43,996 nt of DNA from Acetatifactor sp. (GTDB lineage: Bacteria > Bacillota > Clostridia > Lachnospirales > Lachnospiraceae): contig JAHBAA010000047.1 in the NCBI GenBank assembly GCA_018385425.1, positions 1 to 43,996 on the forward strand. Direction: 5' to 3'. Both the position numbers and the translations under genes were made by a program. The notes under the pieces are model-generated. The model did no database searches. It saw nothing but the letters and a program-made list of their open reading frames with translations, and was not told the origin of the DNA. Positions 26,765 to 36,862 of this stretch are shown one piece after another. The stretch's first letter is position 1; every line of letters starts with the position of its first letter.

Positions 26765-27193
26765 ATGTTAATGCCGAAGAGAGTAAAACGTCGTAAACAG
26801 TTCCGTGGCACTATGACCGGTAAGGCAATGAGAGGAAATACTCTTGCTTACGGTGAATTTGGTTTGGTCGCAACCGAGCCTTGCTGGATTAAGTCCAATC
26901 AGATCGAGGCTGCACGTATTGCACTTACCCGTTACACAAAGCGTACCGGTCAGGTTTGGATCAAGATTTTCCCCGATAAGCCCGTAACCGCTAAGCCCGC
27001 TGAAACTCGTATGGGTTCCGGTAAGGGTACCCTGGAGTACTGGGTAGCAGTTGTTAAGCCCGGACGTGTTATGTTTGAGATTGCCGGTGTTCCTGAAGAC
27101 CAGGCAAGAGAAGCAATGCGTCTTGCAATGCATAAGCTTCCCTGCAAGTGTAAGATCGTTTCTAAGGCAGATTTGGAAGGCGGTGTAGAATAA
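26765..27193 (+). CDS. rplP: 50S ribosomal protein L16
   Basis: [15 protein letters not shown]...[24 protein letters not shown]. Confidence 0.98.
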   Translation: MLMPKRVKRRKQFRGTMTGKAMRGNTLAYGEFGLVATEPCWIKSNQIEAARIALTRYTKRTGQVWIKIFPDKPVTAKPAETRMGSGKGTLEYWVAVVKPGRVMFEIAGVPEDQAREAMRLAMHKLPCKCKIVSKADLEGGVE

Positions 27194-27396
27194 TGAAAGC
27201 TAATAAATTTGTAGAAGAACTGAAGAACAAGTCCGTTGAGGAGTTGAATAATGAGCTTGTTGCTGCAAAGAAAGAACTTTTCAATTTGAGATTCCAGAAC
27301 GCAACCAATCAGCTGGACAATACTGCAAGAATCCGTGAGGTCAGAAAGAATATCGCACGTATTCAGACAGTGATCACAGAGAAGTCCAGAGCATAG
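27193..27396 (+). CDS. rpmC: 50S ribosomal protein L29
   Basis: [27 protein letters not shown]...; gene order. Confidence 0.96.
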   Translation: MKANKFVEELKNKSVEELNNELVAAKKELFNLRFQNATNQLDNTARIREVRKNIARIQTVITEKSRA

Positions 27397-27433
27397 AAAC
27401 GCATCGTTTTGAGCGTTAGAAAGGAGCAAGAAC

Positions 27434-27688
27434 GTGGAAAGAAATTTGAGAAAAGTGCGTACCGGTAAGGTTACCAGTAATAAGATGGACAAGACAATTG
27501 TTGTAGCAATCGAAGAGCATGTTAAGCATCCCCTTTACAACAAGGTCGTAAAGAGAACTTACACACTGAAGGCTCATGATGAGAACAACGAGTGTAACGT
27601 TGGCGATACCGTTAGGGTTATGGAGACAAGACCTCTGTCCAAGGACAAGAGATGGAGACTTGTTGAGATCGTAGAGAGAGTGAAGTAA
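27434..27688 (+). CDS. rpsQ: 30S ribosomal protein S17 (GTG start)
   Basis: [32 protein letters not shown]...; GTG at 27434 after aaggagc. Confidence 0.96.
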   Translation: MERNLRKVRTGKVTSNKMDKTIVVAIEEHVKHPLYNKVVKRTYTLKAHDENNECNVGDTVRVMETRPLSKDKRWRLVEIVERVK

Positions 27689-27720
27689 TTTGGCCGTAGG
27701 TGCGGCAAAGGAGGAAAATC

Positions 27721-28089
27721 ATGGTTCAGCAGGAAACAAGACTGAAGGTTGCTGATAACACCGGCGCAAAAGAATTACTTTGCATCCGTGTTATGGGCGG
27801 CTCTACAAGAAGATATGCACAGATTGGCGATGTGATTGTTGCTTCCGTTAAAGATGCAACACCCGGCGGAGTTGTAAAGAAGGGTGATGTTGTTAAGGCA
27901 GTTGTGGTTCGTTCTGTAAAGGGCGCTCGCCGCAAGGATGGTTCTTACATTAAGTTCGATGAGAACGCAGCAGTTATCATCAAGGATGACAAGACACCCA
28001 GAGGAACCCGTATTTTTGGGCCGGTAGCAAGAGAGCTTCGTGAAAAGCAGTTCATGAAGATCGTATCTCTGGCTCCCGAAGTATTATAA
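27721..28089 (+). CDS. rplN: 50S ribosomal protein L14
   Basis: [28 protein letters not shown]; internal ATG 27721 after ggagg. Confidence 0.98.
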   Translation: MVQQETRLKVADNTGAKELLCIRVMGGSTRRYAQIGDVIVASVKDATPGGVVKKGDVVKAVVVRSVKGARRKDGSYIKFDENAAVIIKDDKTPRGTRIFGPVARELREKQFMKIVSLAPEVL

Positions 28090-28100
28090 GGAGGTGTCGT

Positions 28101-28412
28101 ATGGCTACATTAAAGATTAAGAAGGGCGATACCGTTAAGGTGATCGCTGGCAAGGATGCCAATACTGAAGGTAAGGTTATTTCCGTTGATGCTAAGAACG
28201 GCAAGGTTATCGTTGAGGGAGTAAACATGATCACAAAGCATGCAAAGCCCTCTCAGGCAAACCCCAACGGAGGCATTATTCAGAGAGAAGCTCCTATTGA
28301 TATTTCCAATGTTATGCTTGTCTTCAAGGGCAAGGCTACCAGAGTTGGCTTCAAGATGGACGGAGATAAGAAGGTTCGTTTTGCGAAGGCAACCGGTGAA
28401 GTGATTGACTGA
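28101..28412 (+). CDS. rplX: 50S ribosomal protein L24
   Basis: [24 protein letters not shown] motif; gene order. Confidence 0.97.
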   Translation: MATLKIKKGDTVKVIAGKDANTEGKVISVDAKNGKVIVEGVNMITKHAKPSQANPNGGIIQREAPIDISNVMLVFKGKATRVGFKMDGDKKVRFAKATGEVID

Positions 28413-28435
28413 TCAATAGGAAGGAGGAACAAAAA

Positions 28436-28975
28436 TTGGCTAGATTAAAGGATTTTTACTACGACGAAATCGTAGCAGCAATGATTAGCAAATTTGGTTA
28501 CAAGAATATTATGGAAGTTCCTAAGCTCGACAAGATCGTAGTAAACATGGGTGTTGGCGAAGCAAAGGATAACGCTAAGGTTCTTGAGAACGCTGTAGCT
28601 GATATGGAAGCAATCACCGGTCAGAAGGCTGTTCTTACCAAAGCAAAGGGTTCCGTAGCAAACTTCAAGATCCGTGAAGGTATGGCTATCGGATGCAAGA
28701 CCACTCTTCGTGGTGATAAGATGTATGAGTTCCTTGATCGTCTTGTGAACCTGGCATTGCCTCGTGTACGTGACTTCAGAGGTGTTAACCCCGATGCATT
28801 TGATGGCAGAGGTAACTATGCACTTGGTATCAAAGAGCAGTTCATCTTCCCTGAGATCGAGTATGACAAGATCGACAAGACCAGAGGTATGGACATCATC
28901 TTTGTAACAACTGCTAAGACTGACGAAGAAGCACGCGAGCTGTTGAGACTGTTCGGCATGCCTTTCGCAAAATAA
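28436..28975 (+). CDS. rplE: 50S ribosomal protein L5 (TTG start)
   Basis: [14 protein letters not shown]...[18 protein letters not shown] at 28436 after aggagg. Confidence 0.97.
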   Translation: MARLKDFYYDEIVAAMISKFGYKNIMEVPKLDKIVVNMGVGEAKDNAKVLENAVADMEAITGQKAVLTKAKGSVANFKIREGMAIGCKTTLRGDKMYEFLDRLVNLALPRVRDFRGVNPDAFDGRGNYALGIKEQFIFPEIEYDKIDKTRGMDIIFVTTAKTDEEARELLRLFGMPFAK

Positions 28976-28993
28976 TAAGGAGGAAAAAATCTC

Positions 28994-29179
28994 ATGGCTA
29001 AGACATCAATGAAGATTAAACAGCAGCGCAAGCCTAAGTTCTCTACTCAGGCATACACCCGTTGCAAGATTTGCGGTCGTCCCCACGCTTACTTGAGAAA
29101 GTATGGCATTTGCAGAGTTTGCTTCCGCGAATTGGCATACAAGGGAGAAATTCCCGGCGTAAAGAAGGCAAGTTGGTAA
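28994..29179 (+). CDS. rpsZ: 30S ribosomal protein S14, zinc-binding type Z
   Basis: [38 protein letters not shown]; two CxxC pairs. Confidence 0.97.
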   Translation: MAKTSMKIKQQRKPKFSTQAYTRCKICGRPHAYLRKYGICRVCFRELAYKGEIPGVKKASW

Positions 29180-29195
29180 GAAGGAGGAAGAAACA

Positions 29196-29597
29196 ATGAC
29201 AATGAGCGATCCTATTGCAGATATGCTTACAAGAATTCGTAATGCAAATACTGCTAAGCACGATACAGTTGATGTACCCGCTTCCAAGATGAAGTTGGCT
29301 ATTGCACAGATTCTTCTGGATGAGGGATTTATCAGCAAATATGACGTAATCGAAGATGGTAACTTCAAGACCATCCACATTACCTTGAAGTACGGCGCAG
29401 ACAAGAACGAGAAGATCATCTCCGGTATCAAGAGAATCTCCAAGCCCGGTCTTCGCGCATATGTTGGCAAGGATGAGCTGCCCAGAGTACTCGGCGGCTT
29501 AGGTATTGCAATTCTTTCCACCAACCAGGGTGTGATCACCGACAAGAAGGCTCGTGAGCTTCAGGTAGGCGGAGAGGTACTTGCATTTGTGTGGTAA
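29196..29597 (+). CDS. rpsH: 30S ribosomal protein S8
   Basis: [15 protein letters not shown]...[33 protein letters not shown]. Confidence 0.98.
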   Translation: MTMSDPIADMLTRIRNANTAKHDTVDVPASKMKLAIAQILLDEGFISKYDVIEDGNFKTIHITLKYGADKNEKIISGIKRISKPGLRAYVGKDELPRVLGGLGIAILSTNQGVITDKKARELQVGGEVLAFVW

Positions 29598-29600
29598 GCA

Positions 29601-29711
29601 ATAAAATCAAGCACGAGCGAAGCGAAGTATTTGATTTTATGCGACAGACATCGAGAAAACAAAGAGCTGCATTGGCAGCGACAGATGCGAAGCATCCGGT
29701 TTTCGAGATGG
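29601..29711 (+). ncRNA. Candidate structured RNA element in the rpsH-rplF spacer
   Basis: Perfect 10-bp stem 29601-29610/29631-29640. A three-way-junction-like fold follows at 29649-29710 enclosing hairpins 29666-29679 and 29684-29696. Confidence 0.55.
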
Positions 29712-29768
29712 ATTTGATATAACCTTTTTTGGTAACTATTGATTTTTCACAATATAGGAGGTACGGGC

Positions 29769-30311
29769 ATGTCACGTATAGGTAGAATGCCAATCGCAAT
29801 TCCTGCAGGCGTAACTGTAGAGGTTGCAGAAAATAACAAAGTGACCGTTAAAGGTCCCAAGGGTACTCTTGTAAGAGTATTACCCGCTGAGATGGAGATT
29901 AAGGTTGAGGGCGCTGCGGTTGTTGTCAGCAGACCCAACGACTTGAAGAAGATGAAGTCTCTTCACGGTCTGACCAGAACATTGATCAACAATATGGTGA
30001 TCGGTGTTACTGCCGGTTATGAGAAGAAGCTGGAAGTAAACGGTGTCGGTTACAGAGCTTCCAAGAGCGGCAAGAAGCTGACTTTGAACCTTGGTTATTC
30101 CCATCCCGTTGAGATGGAGGATCCTGAAGGCATCGAGGCTGTTGTTGAGGGACAGAACATCATCATCGTTAAGGGTATCGACAAAGAGAAGGTTGGCCAG
30201 TTTGCGGCTGAGATCAGAGACAAGAGAAGACCTGAGCCTTACAAGGGTAAGGGTATCAAGTATGCTGATGAGACGATCAGACGTAAAGTCGGCAAGACCG
30301 GTAAGAAATAA
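29769..30311 (+). CDS. rplF: 50S ribosomal protein L6
   Basis: [15 protein letters not shown]...; internal ATG 29769 after taggaggt. Confidence 0.98.
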   Translation: MSRIGRMPIAIPAGVTVEVAENNKVTVKGPKGTLVRVLPAEMEIKVEGAAVVVSRPNDLKKMKSLHGLTRTLINNMVIGVTAGYEKKLEVNGVGYRASKSGKKLTLNLGYSHPVEMEDPEGIEAVVEGQNIIIVKGIDKEKVGQFAAEIRDKRRPEPYKGKGIKYADETIRRKVGKTGKK

Positions 30312-30331
30312 TAGATAAGGAGAGTCAGAAG

Positions 30332-30700
30332 ATGGTTAGTAAGGAATCAAGAAAAGAAATTCGTGTTAAAAAGCACATGAGAATTCGTAACCGCTTCAGT
30401 GGCACTGCACAGAGACCTCGTCTTGCAGTTTACAGAAGCAATAATCATATGTATGCTCAAATTATCGACGATACTGTTGGGAATACATTAGTATCCGCTT
30501 CCACCCTTGAGGCTGCTGTGAAGTCCGAGATCGAGAAGACCAATAACGTTGATGCTGCAGCATACCTTGGAACTGTCATTGCAAAGCGTGCAATCGAGAA
30601 GGGCATCACCGAAGTTGTATTTGACAGAGGCGGCTTTATCTATCAGGGTAAGATCGCAGCATTGGCTGAGGCAGCAAGAGAAGCTGGCCTGGAATTCTAG
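30332..30700 (+). CDS. rplR: 50S ribosomal protein L18
   Basis: RPRLAVYRSNNHMYAQIIDD...VVFDRGGFIYQGKIAALAEAAREAGLEF. Confidence 0.98.
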   Translation: MVSKESRKEIRVKKHMRIRNRFSGTAQRPRLAVYRSNNHMYAQIIDDTVGNTLVSASTLEAAVKSEIEKTNNVDAAAYLGTVIAKRAIEKGITEVVFDRGGFIYQGKIAALAEAAREAGLEF

Positions 30701-30720
30701 GAAAGGAAGAGGAATACACC

Positions 30721-31230
30721 ATGAAACACACAATCATAGATGCAAGCCAGCTGGAGTTGACTGACAAGGTCGTTACTCTTAAGCGTGTAACAAAGACTGT
30801 AAAGGGTGGTCGTACCATGCGTTTCACAGCTCTCGTAGTTGTTGGCGACGGTGCAGGTCATGTTGGCGCAGGTCTTGGAAAGGCTGTTGAAATCCCTGAG
30901 GCTATCCGTAAGGGTAAGGAAGATGCAATGAAGCACATCGTTTCCGTTGCATTGGATGAGAACAATTCTATTACACATGATTTCATCGGTAAGTACGGTT
31001 CTGCAAACGTATTACTTAAGAAGGCTCCCGAAGGTACCGGTATCATCGCCGGTGGTCCTGCTCGTATCGTTTGTGAACTTGCCGGTATCAAGAACATTCG
31101 TACCAAGTCTTTGGGTTCCAACAACAAGCAGAATGTTGTCCTTGCAACGATCACTGCATTGAGCCAGCTGAAGAGCCCTGAGCAGGTTGCAAAGAGCCGC
31201 GGCAAGTCTGTTGAAGAAGTGTTGGCATAA
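30721..31230 (+). CDS. rpsE: 30S ribosomal protein S5
   Basis: KGGRTMRFTALVVVGDGAGHVGAGLGKA...GTGIIAGGPARIVCELAGI. Confidence 0.98.
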   Translation: MKHTIIDASQLELTDKVVTLKRVTKTVKGGRTMRFTALVVVGDGAGHVGAGLGKAVEIPEAIRKGKEDAMKHIVSVALDENNSITHDFIGKYGSANVLLKKAPEGTGIIAGGPARIVCELAGIKNIRTKSLGSNNKQNVVLATITALSQLKSPEQVAKSRGKSVEEVLA

Positions 31231-31248
31231 GCAGGAAGGAGTAAGGCA

Positions 31249-31434
31249 ATGGCAGATAAGAAGTTAAAGATCACTTTGGTAAAGTCCACAATCGGGGCTG
31301 TACCTAAGAACAAGGCAATCGTTGAATCTATGGGACTTCGTAAGATCGGTAGTTCTGTTGTACTTCCTGATAATGATGCAACAAAGGGACAGATTCGTCT
31401 GGTTAGCCACTTATTGAAAGTAGAAGAAGTATAA
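31249..31434 (+). CDS. rpmD: 50S ribosomal protein L30
   Basis: LKITLVKSTIGAVPKNKAIVESMGLRKIGSSVVLPDN. Confidence 0.97.
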   Translation: MADKKLKITLVKSTIGAVPKNKAIVESMGLRKIGSSVVLPDNDATKGQIRLVSHLLKVEEV

Positions 31435-31452
31435 TAGAAGGAGGTGTTTGAA

Positions 31453-31893
31453 ATGGAATTATCCAATTTAAGACCCGCAGAAGGTTCCAAGCACAGCGAT
31501 AATTTTAGAAGAGGCCGCGGACATGGTTCAGGAAACGGCAAGACTGCAGGTAAAGGACACAAGGGACAGAAGGCTCGTTCCGGAGCACCCAGACCCGGTT
31601 TCGAAGGCGGACAGATGCCCCTGTACAGACGTCTCCCTAAGAGAGGCTTTACCAACAGAAATACAAAGGTAATCGTAGCAATCAATTTGAGCGCTCTGGA
31701 GCGTTTTGAAGACGGTGCTACTGTAGATGTAGAAGCATTGATGGCAGCTGGTATTGTGAAGAACCCCAGAGATGGTGTGAAGATACTCGGAAACGGAGAA
31801 CTTACCAAGAAACTCAATGTTAAGGTAGATGCATTCAGCGCATCTGCAAAGGAAAAGATTGAGGCACTTGGTGGAACAGCAGAGGTGATCTAA
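31453..31893 (+). CDS. rplO: 50S ribosomal protein L15
   Basis: [42 protein letters not shown]; start at 31453. Confidence 0.98.
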   Translation: MELSNLRPAEGSKHSDNFRRGRGHGSGNGKTAGKGHKGQKARSGAPRPGFEGGQMPLYRRLPKRGFTNRNTKVIVAINLSALERFEDGATVDVEALMAAGIVKNPRDGVKILGNGELTKKLNVKVDAFSASAKEKIEALGGTAEVI

Positions 31894-33212
31894 TGCTAAA
31901 AACACTGAGAGACGCTTTCAAGATTAAAGCACTCAGACAAAAGATTTTATTTACCTTCGCCATGTTAGTTGTGGTCCGCATAGGATCACAGCTGCCTGTG
32001 CCGGGTATTAACGGTGATTTCTTCCAGAGTTGGTTCAAATCAACTACGGATGGTGCGTTTAATTTCTTCGATGCCATCACAGGAGGTTCTTTCCTGAATA
32101 TGTCCATCCTGGCATTGAACATTACGCCCTATATTACATCATCCATCATTATGCAGCTGCTCACCATTGCAATTCCCAAGCTTGAGGATATGCAGCGTGA
32201 GGGAGAAGACGGCAGAAAGAAGATTGCATCCATCACAAGATATGTGACGATTATTCTTGCTTTGATTCAGTCGACCGCTTTGGCAATCAGTTTTGGCAGA
32301 AGCGGATATCTGACAGAGTACAACGCTTTGAATGTGATCTGTTCCATCACCACTCTGACTGCCGGAAGTGCATTTCTGATGTGGATCGGTGAGAGAATCA
32401 CCGAGAATGGTATCGGAAACGGTATCTCGATCGTGCTTGTAATTAATATCATCTCCAGGATGCCTGAGGATCTGGCAACCCTGTTCAAACGCTTTGTGTT
32501 TAACGAGACTGTTCCCTTCGGAACAGCTGCTTTGAGCGCATGCATCATTATCGCAGTGATCATCGCAATGGTGGTTCTGGTAATTTTGCTGAATGACGGC
32601 GTGAGAAAGATTCCCGTACAGTATGCAAATAAAGTACAGGGAAGAAAAATGGTTGGCGGTCACACCTCAAGTCTTCCTCTGAGAATTAATACGGCAGGAG
32701 TTATGCCTGTGATTTTTGCTTCCTCTTTGCTGCAGTTCCCGATTATTATCTCCAGTTTTGTGGGATATGAGGGCGGCGGTGTATGGGGCGAAATCTTAAA
32801 GTACATGAACTCCAATAACTGGTGCGTCATCGCACAGATCAAGTACTCTATCGGAATGCTGGTATATATTGCACTGATTATCTTCTTTGCATATTTCTAT
32901 ACCTCCATTACCTTTAATCCTTTGATGATTGCCGACAATATGAAGAAGCAGGGTGGCTTCATCCCCGGTATCAGACCCGGTAAGGCTACCAGCGATTACC
33001 TGAATAATCTGTTGGACAGAATCGTTTTCATCGGAGCTATCGGCCTCACGATCGTAGCAATTCTTCCTTATGTATTCAGCGGACTCTTCCAGGCAAGCAT
33101 TTCCTTCGGCGGAACAAGCCTTATCATTATCGTAAGTGTCGTACTTGAGACAATGAAGCAGGTGGAATCCCAGATGGTAGTGCGCAACTACAAGGGATTT
33201 TTGGAGAAGTAA
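31893..33212 (+). CDS. secY: Preprotein translocase subunit SecY
   Basis: KILFTFAMLVVVRIGSQLPVPGIN...multi-TM...KKQGGFIPGIRPGKATSDYLN. Confidence 0.98.
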   Translation: MLKTLRDAFKIKALRQKILFTFAMLVVVRIGSQLPVPGINGDFFQSWFKSTTDGAFNFFDAITGGSFLNMSILALNITPYITSSIIMQLLTIAIPKLEDMQREGEDGRKKIASITRYVTIILALIQSTALAISFGRSGYLTEYNALNVICSITTLTAGSAFLMWIGERITENGIGNGISIVLVINIISRMPEDLATLFKRFVFNETVPFGTAALSACIIIAVIIAMVVLVILLNDGVRKIPVQYANKVQGRKMVGGHTSSLPLRINTAGVMPVIFASSLLQFPIIISSFVGYEGGGVWGEILKYMNSNNWCVIAQIKYSIGMLVYIALIIFFAYFYTSITFNPLMIADNMKKQGGFIPGIRPGKATSDYLNNLLDRIVFIGAIGLTIVAILPYVFSGLFQASISFGGTSLIIIVSVVLETMKQVESQMVVRNYKGFLEK

Positions 33213-33229
33213 TTCTTTTTCAACAAAAA

Positions 33230-33261
33230 ATGAATCGCACAGGGAAACCTGTGCGATTTTC
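33230..33261 (+). terminator. Terminator-like hairpin after secY
   Basis: AATCGCACAGG-GAAA-CCTGTGCGATT, perfect 11-bp stem with GAAA tetraloop and a short T run. Confidence 0.65.
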
Positions 33262-33263
33262 AG

Positions 33264-33292
33264 TTGCAAAATCTGCCATAAATGTTTACAAT
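33264..33292 (+). promoter_or_regulatory. Sigma-A-like promoter for adk
   Basis: TTGCAA - 17 nt - TACAAT. Confidence 0.65.
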
Positions 33293-33347
33293 ATAAGTAC
33301 TGTGAACAGATAGAGATAAGCCCTAATGGGCGGAATGGAGTGAAAGA

Positions 33348-33989
33348 ATGAAGATTATTATGTTGGGTGCTCCCGGTGCGGGCAAAGGAACACAGGCGAA
33401 GATGATTGCAGAGAAGTATCAGGTACCTCATGTATCCACAGGTGACATTTTCCGTGCAAACATCAAGAACGGTACAGAGCTTGGCATGGAAGCAAAAAAG
33501 TACATGGATCAGGGACTTCTGGTTCCCGATGAGCTGACGGTTAAGATCCTTCTGGACAGAGTTGCACAGCCTGATTGTGCGAACGGTTATGTATTGGATG
33601 GATTCCCCAGAACCATTCCCCAGGCCGAAGTGCTGGATGAGGCTCTGACCAAGCTGGGTGAGAAGATCGACTACGCCATCAATGTTGACGTTCCCGACGA
33701 GAACATCGTCAGAAGAATGTCCGGCAGACGCGCTTGCCTGAAGTGCGGTGCTACGTATCATATCGAGCACATTCCTCCCAAGACAGAGGGTATCTGCGAT
33801 ACATGCGGCAGTGAGCTTGTACTTCGTGAGGATGACAAGCCTGAGACAGTTTTGAATCGTCTGAAGGTTTATCATGATCAGACACAGCCTTTGATTGATT
33901 TCTACACTGCCAAGGGAGTGCTTCAGTCCGTGGACGGTACTGTGGATATGAAGGACGTATTCGCAGCGATCACCGGTATTCTCGGTTAA
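33348..33989 (+). CDS. adk: Adenylate kinase (zinc-type lid)
   Basis: MKIIMLGAPGAGKGTQAKMIA...CLKCGATYH...CDTCGSELVLREDD. Confidence 0.98.
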   Translation: MKIIMLGAPGAGKGTQAKMIAEKYQVPHVSTGDIFRANIKNGTELGMEAKKYMDQGLLVPDELTVKILLDRVAQPDCANGYVLDGFPRTIPQAEVLDEALTKLGEKIDYAINVDVPDENIVRRMSGRRACLKCGATYHIEHIPPKTEGICDTCGSELVLREDDKPETVLNRLKVYHDQTQPLIDFYTAKGVLQSVDGTVDMKDVFAAITGILG

Positions 33990-34030
33990 GCTTTTCATTA
34001 CAGCAGAGATGTTGGTAGGTAGGTTTTATC

Positions 34031-34783
34031 ATGATTATTATTAAGAATCAACAGCAAATCGAATTGATCAGGGAGTCCTGCAGGAGACTTGCAGTCGTTC
34101 ATCAGGAGTTGGAGCAATTTATCAAGCCCGGTATTTCCACAAAGGAGATTGATATCAAGGGAGATCAGCTGATCCGAAAGATGGGGGGTATTCCGAACTT
34201 CCTTCATTATAACGGATATCCCGCAAGCATCTGTGTCTCCGTGAATGACGAGGTTGTGCATGGTATCCCCGATAAGCATCATATTCTTCAAGAGGGCGAC
34301 ATAGTCAGCCTGGATGCAGGTATGATTTATAAGGGCTATCACTCCGATGCAGCAAGAACCCATGGAGTGGGTCAGATCAGCGAGGAGGCGAGGAAGCTGA
34401 TCGAAGTGACAAAGGAAAGTTTTTTTGCCGGTATGAAAGCAGCAGTTGCAGGCAATCATCTGTATGATATTTCCAATGCGATCGCCAACTATATTAAGCC
34501 CTACGGATACGGTATTGTCAGAGATCTGGTCGGTCATGGAGTGGGTACCAAGCTTCACGAGGATCCTCAGATCCCCAATTTCGCCCAGATCAAGCGCGGC
34601 CCCAGACTTCGCCCGGGAATGACGCTGGCAGTAGAACCCATGGTCAATATGGGACGGGCGGATGTTGTGTGGCTGGACGATGACTGGACAGTTGTGACAG
34701 AGGACGGTTCTTTATCGGCACATTATGAAAATACGATACTGATCACCGAGGATGGTGAACCCGAGATTTTGACCTTATATTGA
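34031..34783 (+). CDS. map: Methionine aminopeptidase, type I
   Basis: HGIPDKHHILQEGDIVSLDAG...GHGVGTKLHEDPQIPN...GMTLAVEPM. Confidence 0.97.
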   Translation: MIIIKNQQQIELIRESCRRLAVVHQELEQFIKPGISTKEIDIKGDQLIRKMGGIPNFLHYNGYPASICVSVNDEVVHGIPDKHHILQEGDIVSLDAGMIYKGYHSDAARTHGVGQISEEARKLIEVTKESFFAGMKAAVAGNHLYDISNAIANYIKPYGYGIVRDLVGHGVGTKLHEDPQIPNFAQIKRGPRLRPGMTLAVEPMVNMGRADVVWLDDDWTVVTEDGSLSAHYENTILITEDGEPEILTLY

Positions 34784-34797
34784 TGGGAGGGAAAAGC

Positions 34798-35064
34798 GTG
34801 GTAGGACAGTATGTGATTTCCAAAGCCGGACACGATAAAGGAACGATCTACCTGATCGTGGCTGAGGAAGGGGATAGAGTCTTTCTGGCAGACGGCAGAT
34901 CCAAGACCGTTTCCGCTCCCAAGAAAAAGAGCAGAAAGCATCTGCAGCCCATCAGTACCTTTGCAGAACCGGAGATCCTTCGGAAGCTACAGGAGGGGAT
35001 AACTCTTTATCCGGAAGAGATCAGAAGAGCCATCAGACAAATTGCGGATGACGAAACCGTATAA
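34798..35064 (+). CDS. KOW-domain RNA-binding-like protein
   Basis: VGQYVISKAGHDKGTIYLIVAEEGDRVFLADGR. GTG at 34798 with SD gggaggg is preferred over the ATG at 34780. Confidence 0.8.
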   Translation: MVGQYVISKAGHDKGTIYLIVAEEGDRVFLADGRSKTVSAPKKKSRKHLQPISTFAEPEILRKLQEGITLYPEEIRRAIRQIADDETV

Positions 35065-35100
35065 TCAAACTATAAATCAAGGAATCATTGGAGGAAATGT

Positions 35101-35319
35101 ATGTCAAAGAGTGATGTAATTGAAATCGAAGGAACTGTTGTTGAGAAACTTCCCAATACGATGTTTCGCGTTGAGCTGGAGAACGGACACAGAGTGCTGG
35201 CCCATGTAAGCGGAAAGCTTCGCCAGAATCTGATTCGTATTCTTCCCGGTGACAAGGTGACAATGGAGCTGTCTCCCTATGATTTGAGCAAGGGACGCAT
35301 TATCTGGAGAGACAAGTAA
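35101..35319 (+). CDS. infA: Translation initiation factor IF-1
   Basis: [61 protein letters not shown]. Confidence 0.98.
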   Translation: MSKSDVIEIEGTVVEKLPNTMFRVELENGHRVLAHVSGKLRQNLIRILPGDKVTMELSPYDLSKGRIIWRDK

Positions 35320-35361
35320 GTAATCGCCGACGGATGACAATATATTTGCAGGAAGAAACGG

Positions 35362-35402
35362 GGAATGTTCTGCTCTTTTCAGGCCAAAAGAGCGGCATTC
35401 CT
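35362..35402 (+). terminator. Terminator-like hairpin after infA
   Basis: GGAATG..GCTCTTTT / AAAAGAGC..CATTCC stem with T-rich tail. Confidence 0.65.
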
Positions 35403-35453
35403 CTTGCTTTGTGAAAAAAACGAAAAAAAGATGAAAAACAGCGAAGAAAAAAC

Positions 35454-35482
35454 TTGCAATTTACTTTTGCATATGTTACGAT
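35454..35482 (+). promoter_or_regulatory. Sigma-A-like promoter for rpmJ / alpha operon
   Basis: TTGCAA - 17 nt - TACGAT. Confidence 0.6.
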
Positions 35483-35515
35483 GTATAACGGTCTTTTTTG
35501 AAAGGAGGGTTTAAC

Positions 35516-35629
35516 ATGAAGGTTAGATCATCAGTAAAACCGATTTGCGAAAAGTGCAAAATCATCAAGAGAAAAGGACGCATCAGAGTAATCTGCGAGA
35601 ATCCTAAGCACAAGCAGAGACAGGGATAA
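35516..35629 (+). CDS. rpmJ: 50S ribosomal protein L36 (below the ORF-track length cutoff)
   Basis: Translates as [37 protein letters not shown], with SD aaggagg. Confidence 0.97.
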   Translation: MKVRSSVKPICEKCKIIKRKGRIRVICENPKHKQRQG

Positions 35630-35702
35630 TCACCGCTTGTTTTTGCCCGGTGGGCGAAGATAAGTCAAGTGAGTTCTTGTCTGAAGATTATGTGCGGCTG
35701 AG

Positions 35703-35724
35703 TTGATGCAGAGGCATCAATTTT
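35703..35724 (+). terminator. Terminator-like hairpin in the rpmJ-rpsM spacer (possible attenuator)
   Basis: TTGATGC-AGAG-GCATCAA followed by TTTT. Confidence 0.45.
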
Positions 35725-35920
35725 CATAATACTTAGGATAGAGCTTACAGGAGATTACTTCTTGATACCGCTTCGAAAAGGATGTGGACAGATCGGATGC
35801 AAGTCCGGTTGGGTGAGAACCCCAATCAATTAGTAACTTTTAATGCGTGCAAATTCACAGACCAAACGCACGCAACGTGCAAAACGCATAAGCGAAGCAC
35901 AGAAAATGGAGGAAATGTAA

Positions 35921-36292
35921 ATGGCTCGTATCGCAGGTGTAGATTTACCTAGAGAGAAACGAATTGAGATCGGTTTGACCTATGTTTATGGAATCGGCAG
36001 ACCTACCGCTGACAAGATCTTGGCTGAAGCAGGTGTAGATCCCGATACCAGAGTGAGAAACATTACCGACGATGAGGTAAAGAAGATTACCGAAGCAATT
36101 GAAAAGCTTGGAGTGATGGTTGAGGGTGACCTTAGACGTGAGGTTGCACTGAACATCAAGAGACTTCAGGAGATCGGCTGCTATCGTGGTATCCGTCATC
36201 GTAAGGGTCTGCCCGTTCGTGGACAGAACACCAAGAACAATGCTAGAACTCGTAAGGGTCCTAAGCGTACCGTTGCAAACAAGAAGAAATAA
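35921..36292 (+). CDS. rpsM: 30S ribosomal protein S13
   Basis: [26 protein letters not shown]...[31 protein letters not shown]. Confidence 0.98.
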   Translation: MARIAGVDLPREKRIEIGLTYVYGIGRPTADKILAEAGVDPDTRVRNITDDEVKKITEAIEKLGVMVEGDLRREVALNIKRLQEIGCYRGIRHRKGLPVRGQNTKNNARTRKGPKRTVANKKK

Positions 36293-36374
36293 GGCTGACG
36301 AAGATCGATTCGGCTTGTTGTTTTGCACAGCGGCGTAACTGTAGACAATGATTAGAAAGTAGGTTAGTTTAAAA

Positions 36375-36770
36375 ATGGCTAAACAGGTTGCAAAGAAAGT
36401 AACAAAGAAGCGCGTTAAGAAAAACGTTGAACGCGGACAGGCACATATCCAGTCTTCCTTTAACAATACGATCGTTACATTGACAGACAGTCAGGGTAAC
36501 GCTCTCAGCTGGGCAAGTGCAGGTGGTCTGGGATTTAGAGGTTCAAGGAAATCTACTCCATATGCTGCACAGATGGCAGCAGAGACAGCTACAAAGGCTG
36601 CTTTGGTACATGGACTGAAATCCGTTGACGTATTTGTAAAGGGTCCTGGTTCAGGACGTGAGGCTGCAATCAGAGCACTCTCTGCATGCGGTCTTGATGT
36701 AATCAGTATCTGTGATGTAACACCGGTTCCTCACAACGGATGCCGTCCTCCCAAGAGACGTCGCGTTTAA
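36375..36770 (+). CDS. rpsK: 30S ribosomal protein S11
   Basis: [44 protein letters not shown]. Confidence 0.98.
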   Translation: MAKQVAKKVTKKRVKKNVERGQAHIQSSFNNTIVTLTDSQGNALSWASAGGLGFRGSRKSTPYAAQMAAETATKAALVHGLKSVDVFVKGPGSGREAAIRALSACGLDVISICDVTPVPHNGCRPPKRRRV

Positions 36771-36862
36771 TCACAATACCTCATTCAGGTAATGAAACCA
36801 ATCATGTTGGAAGAAGGTGCTCGCGAGGGCACTGTAAACATCTATATTAAAGGAGAAAAGAA

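Noticed and set aside
30858-31817. 319-aa minus-strand ORF opposite rpsE-rpmD-rplO
   Set aside because: Antisense shadow of three ribosomal protein genes.
32796-33998. 400-aa minus-strand ORF opposite secY-adk
   Set aside because: Crosses a terminator and promoter of the sense strand and has no recognisable domain.
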